Positions 53,697-62,651 of a stretch of 64,000 nt of DNA are shown here, one piece after another. This stretch comes from JAWRCU01 sp033542235 (GTDB lineage: Bacteria > Pseudomonadota > Alphaproteobacteria > Rhizobiales > Rhizobiaceae): contig NZ_JAWRCU010000015.1 in assembly GCF_033542235.1 (NCBI RefSeq), positions 1 through 64,000 on the forward strand, given 5' to 3'. A program made the translations under genes and the position numbers. The first letter of the stretch is position 1; the number at the start of each line of letters is the position of its first letter. The notes beneath the pieces are model-generated. The model did not search any database, had not been told where the DNA came from, and was given only the letters and a program-made list of their open reading frames with translations.

Positions 53697-55628
53697 TCAG
53701 CCCTTAAGCTCCCTTCTCAGGATCTTGCCCACATTGCTCTTCGGCAGTTCGGTGCGGAATTCGATATATTTCGGCCGCTTGTAGCCGGTGAGATTTTCCC
53801 TGCAATAGGCGACAAGGTCCTCGACTGTCAGGTTCGGGTCTTTCTTGACGACGAACAGCTTCGGCACCTCCCCGGAACGCTCGTCGGGCACGCCGATGGC
53901 TGCCACCTCGAGCACGCCTGGATGGCGCGCGACCACGTCCTCCAACTCGTTCGGATAGACGTTGAAACCTGAGACGAGGATCATGTCCTTCTTGCGGTCG
54001 ACGATGGTGATGAAGCCGCGCTCGTCCATGAACCCCATGTCGCCGGTGGCGAAGAAACCGTCCCGGGTCATGACTTTCACGGTCTCGTCGGGGCGGTTCC
54101 AGTAGCCCGCCATCACCTGCGGGCCGCGTATGCAGATCTCGCCGACCTGGCCAAGCGGTAGGTCCTTGCCCTTGTCGTCGCGGATGGCGATCTCTGTGGA
54201 CGGGAGCGGCAGGCCGATCGTGCCGGTGAATTCCGACACGCTGAACCGGTTGGCGGTTGCGACCGGCGAGGTCTCCGACAGGCCGTAGCCTTCGGTGATC
54301 GGGCAGCCGGTGAGCTCAAGCCAGCGCTTGGCTACGGCACGCTGCACAGCCATGCCGCCGGCGAGCGTCAACACCAGCGGCTTGAAATCCAGCTTGTGGA
54401 ACTCCTCATTGTTGAGGAGCGCGTTGAAGAGAGTGTTGAGCCCGACGAAGATGTGGAACGGCCGCTTTCCCAGTTCCTTCACGAAGCCCGGAATGTCGCG
54501 CGGATTGGGGATCATGACGTTGTTGGCGCCTTGCTGCATTCCCATCAGCGCATTCACGGTAAGCGCGAAGATATGGTAGAGCGGCAGCGCGCAGACATAG
54601 GTGAGGTTTGCCGGCATCGGTTTCACCGCATAGGCGTCCTCTACCCAGGCGGCGTTTTGCGCGACATTGGCGAGGACGTTGCGGTGGAGCAGGATGGCGC
54701 CTTTGGCGACGCCCGTCGTACCCCCCGTATATTGCAGGAAGGCGATGTCGTCGCCGTCGACCCTGGCGGGCCGGAACGTTTTCCGGGCGCCGATCTTCAG
54801 CGCCTCGTTGAACTTGATGTGCCCGGGCAGCGACCACTCCGGCACCATCTTTTTGACGTGCCGCACCACCAGATTGACGACGAGGCCCTTGAGGCCGAGC
54901 AGGTCGCCCATCGAGGCCACGATCACATGCTTGACCGACGTGTTGGAGATCGCCGCTTTCAAGGTCTTGGCGAAATTCTCCAATATGATGATCGCCTCGG
55001 CGCCGGAATCCCTGAGCTGGTGCTCGAGCTCGCGGGGCGTGTACAGCGGATTGACGTTTACCACGGTGAAGCCGCCCCGGAGGACTGCCATCATCGAGAC
55101 GGGGTTTTGCAGGATGTTCGGCATCATCAGCGCGACCCGGGCGCCTTCCCTGAGGCCGGTCGACTGCAGATAACCGCCAAGCTGCGACGAAAGCCGCTCC
55201 AACTCGGTGAAGGTGAGCGACTTGCCCATGCAGGTGAAGGCCGGACGTCCAGCATATCGCTTGCAGGCCTCGACCAGGAAATCGCCGATAGATGCGGCCG
55301 CGAGCGGTCCGATTTCGGCCGGCACCACTTCGGGATAGCTCTTCAGCCAAGGCTTGTCGGTGCTTTCGATGGGCGAAGCCTCCGATTTGCCGGCGGACGG
55401 TGAGGGCGACGAGGCCGGCTGCTTGGCTGCTGCCTGCTTCTTCCCCGATCTCTTGAGAGCAGCCGGCTTGGCCGTTTTCGGGGCGGCAGCCGCGCCCATT
55501 CCGTTCGGCGCGGCGGACGCTTGGCCGTTCGGCCGGGCGGCCTCCTCGACCGGCTGAGCAGCCGCGGACTTACGAGACTTTGTCGTTCCGGCTCCGCCTT
55601 CCGCTGTTCCCCTCTTTGCCTTCGCCAA
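53697..55628 (-). CDS. fadD: Long-chain acyl-CoA ligase with N-terminal Ala/Lys/Pro-rich extension
   Basis: A 643-residue AMP-forming acyl-CoA synthetase. ATP motif YTGGTTGVAKGAIL, adenylation motif TEGYGLSETSPVA and the hinge GDMGFMDERGF...DRKKDMILVSGFN are intact, and the C-terminal catalytic Lys lies in PKSNVGKILRREL. The first 90 or so residues are low-complexity, rich in Ala, Lys and Pro, before the usual start near DKPWLKSYPEVV. I choose the TTG at 55628, with GGGAGGCAAGC upstream, over an ATG 75 bp earlier. It is convergent with cydB. Confidence 0.9.
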   Translation of the reverse strand: MAKAKRGTAEGGAGTTKSRKSAAAQPVEEAARPNGQASAAPNGMGAAAAPKTAKPAALKRSGKKQAAAKQPASSPSPSAGKSEASPIESTDKPWLKSYPEVVPAEIGPLAAASIGDFLVEACKRYAGRPAFTCMGKSLTFTELERLSSQLGGYLQSTGLREGARVALMMPNILQNPVSMMAVLRGGFTVVNVNPLYTPRELEHQLRDSGAEAIIILENFAKTLKAAISNTSVKHVIVASMGDLLGLKGLVVNLVVRHVKKMVPEWSLPGHIKFNEALKIGARKTFRPARVDGDDIAFLQYTGGTTGVAKGAILLHRNVLANVAQNAAWVEDAYAVKPMPANLTYVCALPLYHIFALTVNALMGMQQGANNVMIPNPRDIPGFVKELGKRPFHIFVGLNTLFNALLNNEEFHKLDFKPLVLTLAGGMAVQRAVAKRWLELTGCPITEGYGLSETSPVATANRFSVSEFTGTIGLPLPSTEIAIRDDKGKDLPLGQVGEICIRGPQVMAGYWNRPDETVKVMTRDGFFATGDMGFMDERGFITIVDRKKDMILVSGFNVYPNELEDVVARHPGVLEVAAIGVPDERSGEVPKLFVVKKDPNLTVEDLVAYCRENLTGYKRPKYIEFRTELPKSNVGKILRRELKG

Positions 55629-55794
55629 GCTTGCCTCCCAGTAACCGATCGATAGGGCTCCTTTGCGAGCGGTGCAGCATTGCGCTGGTCCGCGCGTCAT
55701 CAAATGGTCTTTTGTTCTCCTATCTACGGTGTCGGCGAAAGCCTGCGCAAGCCTCGCGCCGACCGGCAGCCAGATCTACTCCAGCCCCGCCGAT

Positions 55795-56343
55795 TCACTG
55801 GCCAAAGCCCTTGTGCTCGGTCAGGAATGCCCGTTCGTCCGTGGTGCTTGGCCGGCCGAGCACGCGATTGCGGTGCGGGAAGCGCCCGAAGCGTACAATA
55901 ATGTCTCGGTGTTCGATCGCGTGTTTGAGCGCGTCGCCCGTCAGCGCAGCGAACAGCGAGACGCAGTGCTCCTGGTCGGCGACGTTTTCCGAATGCATGA
56001 GCGGCAAGTAGAAGAACATTCTTCGTTCTTCGGAAACTTTCGAATCGAAGTCGCGATCGATCGACTTGCGCGCGATCGCGATCGCGAGATCGTCGGTCGC
56101 GAAGGCTTGCGCCTGGCCACGGAACATGTTTCGCGGGAACTGGTCGAAGACGAGGATCGCGGCGAGTGCCGTGTCCGGATCGTCGAACGACATGGACGGC
56201 GCTGCCTCGAAGAGCGATGCGTGCAGTCCTGCGAAACGCGTACGGATCGCCTCGTCCGTGGTGTCCTTCTGCTCGAACCAATCCTCGGGCTTGAGCTCTC
56301 CGAACCAGAAGGCAAGTACGTCTTCGACCCAATTCTTTCGCAT
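55795..56343 (-). CDS. DUF924-family protein
   Basis: A 182-residue helical protein of the DUF924 family (VEDVLAFWFGELKPEDWF; VFDQFPRNMFRGQAQAFATD; FYLPLMHSENVADQE; GRFPHRNRVLGR). The fold is TPR-like; the function is unknown. The start at 56343 (MRKNWVED) fits the family. It is divergent from dppA. Confidence 0.9.
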   Translation of the reverse strand: MRKNWVEDVLAFWFGELKPEDWFEQKDTTDEAIRTRFAGLHASLFEAAPSMSFDDPDTALAAILVFDQFPRNMFRGQAQAFATDDLAIAIARKSIDRDFDSKVSEERRMFFYLPLMHSENVADQEHCVSLFAALTGDALKHAIEHRDIIVRFGRFPHRNRVLGRPSTTDERAFLTEHKGFGQ

Positions 56344-56582
56344 CAAAGCTCTATCTCCACGCAACTCAACGATCCTATCCAATTCCGGTTCACGGCAAGG
56401 AATGAAACCTGTCCATGAGGAAATTGGAATGTTTCTTCAATTTCACAAGTCTTTGGATAAAGCCATTCCGCTTACCATGCGGCAGACAAGCGGGGTGTTC
56501 CAATGGTTCGGATTCGGTGCTTATATGCGAGCTTCGCTGGCCTGGTTTTGGGGGCCCGCAGCAAACTAAAAGGGGAGTGCAA

Positions 56583-58175
56583 ATGAAAAAAACTAGTTTC
56601 GCGGCGGCGTTGCTGGCTGCAACGCTGCTGAGCGGGGTCGCAAGCGCCAAGACGCTCGTCTACTGCTCGGAAGGGTCTCCGGAAGGATTCGACCCAGGTC
56701 CCTATACGGCTGGCACCACTTTCGACGCTTCCTCGCGCACGGCCTACAACCGGCTTGTCGAGTTCAAGCATGGCTCTACCGAACTCGAGCCGGGGCTTGC
56801 CGAAAGCTGGACCGTGTCCGACGACGGCCTCGAATACACCTTCAAGCTGCGTCCGGGCGTGAAGTTTCAGACCACCGACTTCTTCACTCCGACACGCGAA
56901 CTCAATGCAGATGACGTCATTTACTCCTTCGATCGTCAGCTCAAGGCGGATAATCCCTGGAACAAATATATTGCCGGTATCAACTGGGAGTATGCTGCCG
57001 GCATGGGCTTCCCGGAGCTCATCAAATCCATCGAGAAGGTCGATGACCTGACGGTCAAGTTCGTGCTCAACCATCCGGAAGCGCCGTTCATGGCCGATCT
57101 CGGCATGGATTTCGCATCGATCCTGTCCAAGGAATATGCCGACAAGCTGCAGGCGGACGGCAAGATGGAGCAGATGAACCAGATGCCGCTCGGCACGGGT
57201 CCGTTCACCTTCGTCGCCTATCAACAGGATGCCGTGATCCGCTACAAGGCCAACCCGGACTACTGGAACGGCAAGCCCAAGATCGACGACCTGGTTTTTG
57301 CGATCACCACGGACGCGTCCGTTCGCCGGCAGAAGCTGGAAGCGGGCGAATGCCAGATCTTCCCCTATCCGAACGCTGCCGACATCGAGGCGCTCAAGAC
57401 CAATCCGAACCTGACGGTGCAGGAGCAGGCCGGCCTCAACGTAGCCTATCTCGCCTACAACGCGTTGGTTCCGCCGTTCGACAAGGTCGAGGTGCGCCGG
57501 GCGCTGAATATGGCGATCAACAAGCAGGCGATCGTCGACGCCGTGTTCGAAGGGCAGGCCCAGGTGGCCAAGAACCCGATCCCGCCGACCATGTGGTCCT
57601 ATGACGATTCGACCAAGGACGACACCTACGATCCGGATGCCGCCAAGAAGATGCTCGAAGAGGCCGGCGTGAAGGATCTGTCGATGAAGGTGTGGGCCAT
57701 GCCTGTGTCGCGTCCCTACATGCTGAACGCGCGCCGCACGGCCGAGCTGATCCAGGCAGATTTCGCCAAGGTTGGCGTCAATGCGGAGATCGTCACTTAT
57801 GAGTGGGCCGAGTATCTGAAGCGCTCGAAAGAGAAGGATCGCGACGGCGCGGTCATCATGGGCTGGACCGGCGACAACGGCGATCCGGACAACTTCCTCG
57901 ACACGCTGCTCGGTTGCGATGCCGTCGGCGGCAACAACCGCGCCCAGTGGTGCAACAAGGAGTATGACGCTCTGGTCAAGAAGGCCAAGCAGACGGCCGA
58001 CCAGGGCGAGCGCACCAAGCTCTACAAACAGGCACAGGCAGTCTTCAAGAAGGAGGCGCCCTGGGCCACGCTTGACCATTCGACGACCTTCATGCCGATG
58101 TCGAAGGCAGTCCAGGGCTATACCCAGGATCCGCTCGGTATCCACCGCTTCGACAACGTCGATATCGCCGAGTAA
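56583..58175 (+). CDS. dppA: Peptide ABC transporter substrate-binding protein
   Basis: A 530-residue SBP_bac_5 periplasmic protein. Signal peptide MKKTSFAAALLAATLLSG, cleavage after ASA, mature start KTLVYCSEGSPEGFDP. The DppA-like pattern continues with FKLRPGVKFQTT and GWTGDNGDPDNFL. Two C-terminal Cys (LLGCDAVGGNNRAQWC) probably form the disulfide seen in DppA. AGGGGAGTGC precedes the ATG. It is first of dppABCDF. The ligand is probably a dipeptide or a related amine. Confidence 0.95.
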   Translation: MKKTSFAAALLAATLLSGVASAKTLVYCSEGSPEGFDPGPYTAGTTFDASSRTAYNRLVEFKHGSTELEPGLAESWTVSDDGLEYTFKLRPGVKFQTTDFFTPTRELNADDVIYSFDRQLKADNPWNKYIAGINWEYAAGMGFPELIKSIEKVDDLTVKFVLNHPEAPFMADLGMDFASILSKEYADKLQADGKMEQMNQMPLGTGPFTFVAYQQDAVIRYKANPDYWNGKPKIDDLVFAITTDASVRRQKLEAGECQIFPYPNAADIEALKTNPNLTVQEQAGLNVAYLAYNALVPPFDKVEVRRALNMAINKQAIVDAVFEGQAQVAKNPIPPTMWSYDDSTKDDTYDPDAAKKMLEEAGVKDLSMKVWAMPVSRPYMLNARRTAELIQADFAKVGVNAEIVTYEWAEYLKRSKEKDRDGAVIMGWTGDNGDPDNFLDTLLGCDAVGGNNRAQWCNKEYDALVKKAKQTADQGERTKLYKQAQAVFKKEAPWATLDHSTTFMPMSKAVQGYTQDPLGIHRFDNVDIAE

Positions 58176-58184
58176 GCTTTAAGC

Positions 58185-58210
58185 GGTCGCCCGGCCCCGG
58201 CCGGGCGACC
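58185..58210 (+). other. Stem-loop between dppA and dppB
   Basis: A perfect 10-bp GC-rich stem (GGTCGCCCGG/CCGGGCGACC) with a 6-nt loop starts 9 bp after the dppA stop. No T-run follows, so it is more likely to protect the dppA mRNA end or reduce read-through than to be a full terminator. Such a structure gives the excess of binding protein usual in ABC operons. Confidence 0.7.
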
Positions 58211-58263
58211 TCCTTGCCCGGCACGGGGGCTGTCGGGACGGCTCGAGATGTCACGGGACATCA

Positions 58264-59268
58264 ATGCTTAGATTTTTCATCGGGCGCCTTCTGGTCCTGA
58301 TCCCGACGTTCATTGGGGTCTCGATCATCGCCTTTTCCTTCATCCGCCTTCTGCCAGGCGATCCCGTCATGCTGCTCTCGGGCGAGCGGGTGATGGACCC
58401 TGCGCGCCACGCCCAGATCATTCACGAACTTGGCATGGACCGGCCGATCATTGTCCAATATCTCTCCTATCTCGGGGGCATCGTGACAGGTGACTTCGGC
58501 ACCTCGATCGTCACCAAGCGGCCCATCGCCCAGCAATTCTTCACGCTTTTCCCAGCCACCCTGGAGCTGTCGTTCTGCGCCATCGTTTTCGCCATCGTGC
58601 TGGGCATCCCGGCCGGCGTACTCGCGGCCATCAAACGCGGTTCCGTGTATGATCAGGCGCTGATGGGCACCGCTCTTGTCGGCTATTCCATGCCGATCTT
58701 CTGGTGGGGTCTGCTTCTGATCATCCTGTTTTCAGGCACCCTGCATTGGACGCCGGTTTCCGGGCGCATAGATCTCCTTTACTTCTTTCCGCCGGTCACC
58801 GGCTTCATGCTGATCGATTCCTTGCTGTCGGGTCAGAAAGGCGCATTCGGTTCCGCCGTGAGCCACCTGATCCTTCCCTCGATCGTGCTCGGAACCATCC
58901 CGCTTGCCGTCATCGCGCGACAGACCCGCTCTGCCATGCTGGAGGTACTGTCGGAGGACTACGTTCGAACGGCTCGCGCCAAAGGATTGCCGCCCTTCCG
59001 CGTGATCGGCATCCATGCCTTGCGCAATGCCATGATCCCGGTCATCACGACGATCGGGCTGCAGGTCGGCGTTATGCTGGCCGGAGCGATCCTGACCGAG
59101 ACTATTTTCTCATGGCCCGGGATCGGCAAGTGGATGGTCGATTCCGTCTTCAAGCGCGACTATCCGGTGATCCAGGGCGGCCTGCTGCTGATCGCGGCCG
59201 TCATCATGGTCGTCAACCTGACCGTCGACCTGCTTTACGGCCTGGTCAATCCGCGAATCCGGCACTAG
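58264..59268 (+). CDS. dppB: Peptide ABC transporter permease
   Basis: A 334-residue DppB-type permease with the typical start MLRFFIGRLLVLIPTFIGVS, LPGDPV and six membrane helices; the EAA-like loop is YVRTARAKGLPPFRVIGIHA. It is the second gene of dppABCDF and forms the channel with DppC. Confidence 0.95.
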   Translation: MLRFFIGRLLVLIPTFIGVSIIAFSFIRLLPGDPVMLLSGERVMDPARHAQIIHELGMDRPIIVQYLSYLGGIVTGDFGTSIVTKRPIAQQFFTLFPATLELSFCAIVFAIVLGIPAGVLAAIKRGSVYDQALMGTALVGYSMPIFWWGLLLIILFSGTLHWTPVSGRIDLLYFFPPVTGFMLIDSLLSGQKGAFGSAVSHLILPSIVLGTIPLAVIARQTRSAMLEVLSEDYVRTARAKGLPPFRVIGIHALRNAMIPVITTIGLQVGVMLAGAILTETIFSWPGIGKWMVDSVFKRDYPVIQGGLLLIAAVIMVVNLTVDLLYGLVNPRIRH

Positions 59269-59276
59269 GGAACGGA

Positions 59277-60179
59277 ATGGCCACCATAGCAACCAATCAG
59301 GAAAAGATTTCGCCACGCTGGCGGATGCTTGCCGAGTTCTGGTACTACTTCTCCGAGAACCGCGGCGCGGTGATGGGGCTGGTTGTGTTCCTACTGACGG
59401 TTCTTGTCGCGCTGCTGGCGCCGCTGATCGCGCCACATGAACCCTATTTGCAATATCGCGACGCTGTGCTCGTGCCGCCGGCATGGCAGGCGGGCGGCCG
59501 CGCCGCCTATCTGCTGGGCACCGACCCGGTCGGTCGCGACATCCTTTCACGCCTGATCTATGGCGCCCGCTTTTCGCTTTTCATCGGTGTCGTCGTAACG
59601 CTGGTGGCGCTGGTCGGCGGCATCGTGATCGGATTGGTGGCCGGCTATTTTCGCGGCTGGGTCGATACCGTCATCATGCGGGTGATGGACGTCATTCTCG
59701 CCTTTCCCTCGTTGCTGCTGGCACTGGTCCTGGTTGCCGTGCTCGGGCCGGGTCTTGTCAATGCCATGATCGCGATCGCGCTCGTCATGCAGCCGCATTT
59801 CGTGCGCCTCACCCGAGCTGCCGTGATCAGCGAGAAAACGCGTGACTATGTGACGGCCGCGCGGGTCGCCGGGGCAGGGCCGCTGCGCCTCATGTTCCGC
59901 ACCATCCTGCCCAACTGCATGGCGCCGCTGATCGTGCAGGCGGCGCTCGCCTTCTCCGAGGCAATTCTCAGCGCGGCCGCTCTCGGCTTCCTGGGCATGG
60001 GCGCACAGCCGCCGACCCCCGAATGGGGCACCATGCTCGCCGAATCCCGCGAGTTCATCCTGCGTGCCTGGTGGGTGGTCACTTTCCCGGGTCTTGCGAT
60101 CCTGATCACGGTGCTCGCCATCAATCTGATGGGCGACGGGCTTCGCGACGCGCTCGACCCGAAGATGAAGAGGTCGTGA
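59277..60179 (+). CDS. dppC: Peptide ABC transporter permease
   Basis: A 300-residue DppC-type permease with a cytoplasmic N-terminus, first helix about residues 34-56, the conserved LGTDPVGRDILSRLIYGAR segment and the EAA-like loop YVTAARVAGAGPLRLMFRTI. The start MATIATNQEK at 59277 lies 8 bp after dppB with GGAACGGA upstream; the frame extends through dppB only as a shadow. Confidence 0.95.
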   Translation: MATIATNQEKISPRWRMLAEFWYYFSENRGAVMGLVVFLLTVLVALLAPLIAPHEPYLQYRDAVLVPPAWQAGGRAAYLLGTDPVGRDILSRLIYGARFSLFIGVVVTLVALVGGIVIGLVAGYFRGWVDTVIMRVMDVILAFPSLLLALVLVAVLGPGLVNAMIAIALVMQPHFVRLTRAAVISEKTRDYVTAARVAGAGPLRLMFRTILPNCMAPLIVQAALAFSEAILSAAALGFLGMGAQPPTPEWGTMLAESREFILRAWWVVTFPGLAILITVLAINLMGDGLRDALDPKMKRS

Positions 60180-60181
60180 CG

Positions 60182-61039
60182 ATGGCTCTGCTCGAGATCC
60201 AGAACCTCGTCGTCGAGTTCGAGACTGCTGCCGGGCCTTTCCGCGCCGTGAACGGCGTGTCGCTTTCGGTCGACGCGCGCGAGGTGCTGGCGATCGTCGG
60301 AGAATCCGGCTCCGGCAAATCGGTGTCGATGCTGGCGGTCATGGGTCTTTTGCCGTGGACCGCGACCATTAAAGCGGACCGGATGACTTTCGCCGGCCGC
60401 GACCTGCTGGCGATGAGCAACGCCGAGCGCCGCAGGATCATCGGCAAGGACATCGCCATGATCTTCCAGGAGCCGATGGCGAGCCTCAATCCCTGCTTCA
60501 CGGTAGGCTTCCAGATCGAGGAGACACTCCGCTATCATCTCGGTCTCGACCGCACGGCGCGCCGTGAGCGCGCGATCGAGCTGCTGAAGTCGGTAGGTAT
60601 TCCCGAACCTGCCGAGCGCCTCGACTCTTATCCGCACCAGATGTCCGGCGGGCAGTGTCAGCGCGTTATGATCGCGATCGCGATCGCCTGCAATCCGAAG
60701 CTTTTGATCGCCGACGAGCCGACCACCGCGCTCGATGTCACCATACAGAAACAGATCCTCGATCTTCTGGTCAGCCTGCAGGCCAAGCACGGCATGGGGC
60801 TGATCATGATCACGCACAATATGGGCGTGGTCGCCGAGACGGCCGATCGCGTCATCGTCCAGTACAAGGGCCGCAAGATGGAGGAGGCCGACGTGCTCTC
60901 GCTGTTCGAGGCGCCGAAGCATCCCTATACGAAGATGCTTCTCTCGGCGCTGCCCGAGAATGCGGTCGGCGACCGCCTGCCGACGATGAAAGGTTTCGTG
61001 CTCGACGACGAGGCGGCGATACCGGGGGCAGCCGAATGA
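60182..61039 (+). CDS. dppD: Peptide ABC transporter ATPase (DppD)
   Basis: A 285-residue ATPase with Walker A GESGSGKS, LSGGQ-equivalent MSGGQCQRV, Walker B LLIADEPTTALDVT, and the C-terminal extension of oligopeptide transporters (HPYTKMLLSALPE). It has no obvious C-terminal 4Fe-4S Cys cluster, unlike several DppD proteins. It starts 2 bp after dppC and overlaps dppF by 4 bp. Confidence 0.94.
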   Translation: MALLEIQNLVVEFETAAGPFRAVNGVSLSVDAREVLAIVGESGSGKSVSMLAVMGLLPWTATIKADRMTFAGRDLLAMSNAERRRIIGKDIAMIFQEPMASLNPCFTVGFQIEETLRYHLGLDRTARRERAIELLKSVGIPEPAERLDSYPHQMSGGQCQRVMIAIAIACNPKLLIADEPTTALDVTIQKQILDLLVSLQAKHGMGLIMITHNMGVVAETADRVIVQYKGRKMEEADVLSLFEAPKHPYTKMLLSALPENAVGDRLPTMKGFVLDDEAAIPGAAE

Positions 61040-61866
61040 GCGAGATCGTCGTCGAAGGCCGCAACATAGTCCGCGACTATCACGTCCAGGGCGGCCTCTT
61101 CACGAAGGCCCGCACGGTGCATGCCGTCAAAGGCGTCAGCTTCACGGTCGAGAAAGGCGAAACGCTGGCGATCGTTGGAGAATCGGGCTGCGGGAAATCG
61201 ACTCTCGCCCGCATCATCACATTGATCGATGCGGCGACCTCGGGCGAGCTCTTCCTCGATGGCCGCAAGGTCGATATCGCGCGCGAACGGATGACGCCCG
61301 ACCTGCGCCGCAAGGTGCAGATCGTTTTCCAGAACCCCTACGGCTCACTCAACCCGCGCCAGAAGATCGGCGACGTTCTGATGGAGCCGCTGGTGATCAA
61401 CACCGACACGCCTGCCGCCGAACGGCGCGACCTAGCGGTCGAAATGTTGACCAAGGTCGGTCTCGGACCGGAGCATTTCAACCGCTACCCGCATATGTTC
61501 TCCGGCGGCCAGCGCCAGCGCATCGCGATCGCGCGTGCCCTGATGCTGCGGCCAAGCCTGCTGGTGCTCGATGAACCTGTCTCGGCGCTCGACCTGTCCG
61601 TCCAGGCGCAGGTGCTCAACCTGCTTGCCGATCTGCAGGACGAGTTCCAGCTCACTTACATCTTCATCAGCCACGACCTCTCTGTGGTCCGCTACATCGC
61701 CGACCATGTGATGGTCATGTATTACGGCGAAGCCGTCGAATACGGCACGCGCGACGCGGTCTTCACCAACCCTCAGCACCCCTACACCAAGGTGCTGTTT
61801 GCCGCGACGCCGCGCGCCGATGTCGAAAGCATCCGCGCGAGGCTGGCCAAGAAGAAGGCGGCGTGA
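61036..61866 (+). CDS. dppF: Peptide ABC transporter ATPase (DppF)
   Basis: A 276-residue ATPase with Walker A GESGCGKST, signature FSGGQRQRIAIARAL and Walker B LLVLDEPVSALDLS; the C-terminal HPYTKVLFAATPRAD ends the family domain. ATGA overlap with dppD. It ends the dpp operon; a 192-bp palindrome (copy A2) follows 26 bp later. Confidence 0.95.
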   Translation: MSEIVVEGRNIVRDYHVQGGLFTKARTVHAVKGVSFTVEKGETLAIVGESGCGKSTLARIITLIDAATSGELFLDGRKVDIARERMTPDLRRKVQIVFQNPYGSLNPRQKIGDVLMEPLVINTDTPAAERRDLAVEMLTKVGLGPEHFNRYPHMFSGGQRQRIAIARALMLRPSLLVLDEPVSALDLSVQAQVLNLLADLQDEFQLTYIFISHDLSVVRYIADHVMVMYYGEAVEYGTRDAVFTNPQHPYTKVLFAATPRADVESIRARLAKKKAA

Positions 61867-61892
61867 GCGGGCGCTTGCTCCGGCGGCAGCGT

Positions 61893-62084
61893 CAAGCTGG
61901 AGGACCCCTCATCCGTCGCCTTCGGCGACACCTTCTCCCACAAGGGGAGAAGGGGGAGCCTGGCATTTGAGCTCGCCGCAAATCTCGAACGTCGAAGATT
62001 GGCAGAGACGCCTATGCAGCACTCCCCCTTCTCCCCTTGTGGGAGAAGGTGGCTCGGCGCGAAGTGCCGAGACGGATGAGGGGT
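61893..62084. repeat. Palindromic intergenic repeat, family A, copy 2
   Basis: A 192-bp palindrome, the same length as copy 1 at 9219-9410 with highly conserved arms and a diverged middle. It lies between dppF and the convergent DUF3307 gene, where it could end both transcripts. The rest of the gap 61867-62114 shows nothing else. Confidence 0.9.
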
Positions 62085-62114
62085 CTGCAGGGCGCGGCGT
62101 TGTCCGGATGACTG

Positions 62115-62510
62115 TTAGGACACCGCCATCACCAACGCCGCATAGATCAGCCCGGCATAGGTGAGCTGGTGCGCGAGCTGGTCGGCACCGTGAAGCGCCC
62201 AGAAGCTTTGCGTGCTCGGACCGGCGTCGCTGCGGCCGGAAAGTCCCGCCTTGGTAAAGTCGATCAGGTAATGGATGACGAATTCGATCACCATGAGGAC
62301 GACAATCGGGAGGGCGCCGAGCCCGACCATCAGATAGGCGGGAACCGAGCCGAGTGCATGGATGCCGGCATGGACATAGCCGCCTTGCTTGCGCAGATTG
62401 CCCTTGGCCGCAATCATCCAGCCGGGCTGCAGCACATAGTCTGCGACGTAGTGCTTCACCTGCAGCCAGATGAGCATCGCGATCATCACTGTCACCGGTT
62501 GCATGAGCAT
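62115..62510 (-). CDS. DUF3307-domain membrane protein
   Basis: A 131-residue protein with three to four hydrophobic segments, of the DUF3307 family (HYVADYVLQPGWMIAAKG, GIHALGSVPAYLM, EFVIHYLIDFTK, SFWALHGADQLAHQLTY). The conserved His/Asp residues in these segments hint at a membrane-bound metal or catalytic site. Function is unknown. Confidence 0.85.
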   Translation of the reverse strand: MLMQPVTVMIAMLIWLQVKHYVADYVLQPGWMIAAKGNLRKQGGYVHAGIHALGSVPAYLMVGLGALPIVVLMVIEFVIHYLIDFTKAGLSGRSDAGPSTQSFWALHGADQLAHQLTYAGLIYAALVMAVS

Positions 62511-62651
62511 ACTCCAGGTGCGGCCGAAGCTGTGCCGAAATTCAGGTGTCGGTCTCCATGTGATGTCACTGCGCTTCCCATATTCGGCTGATTGAATTTA
62601 CGCTTTGTTCCGCCTCTCGAAAATCCACGAATTTCTGGAGCAGGGGACAGC

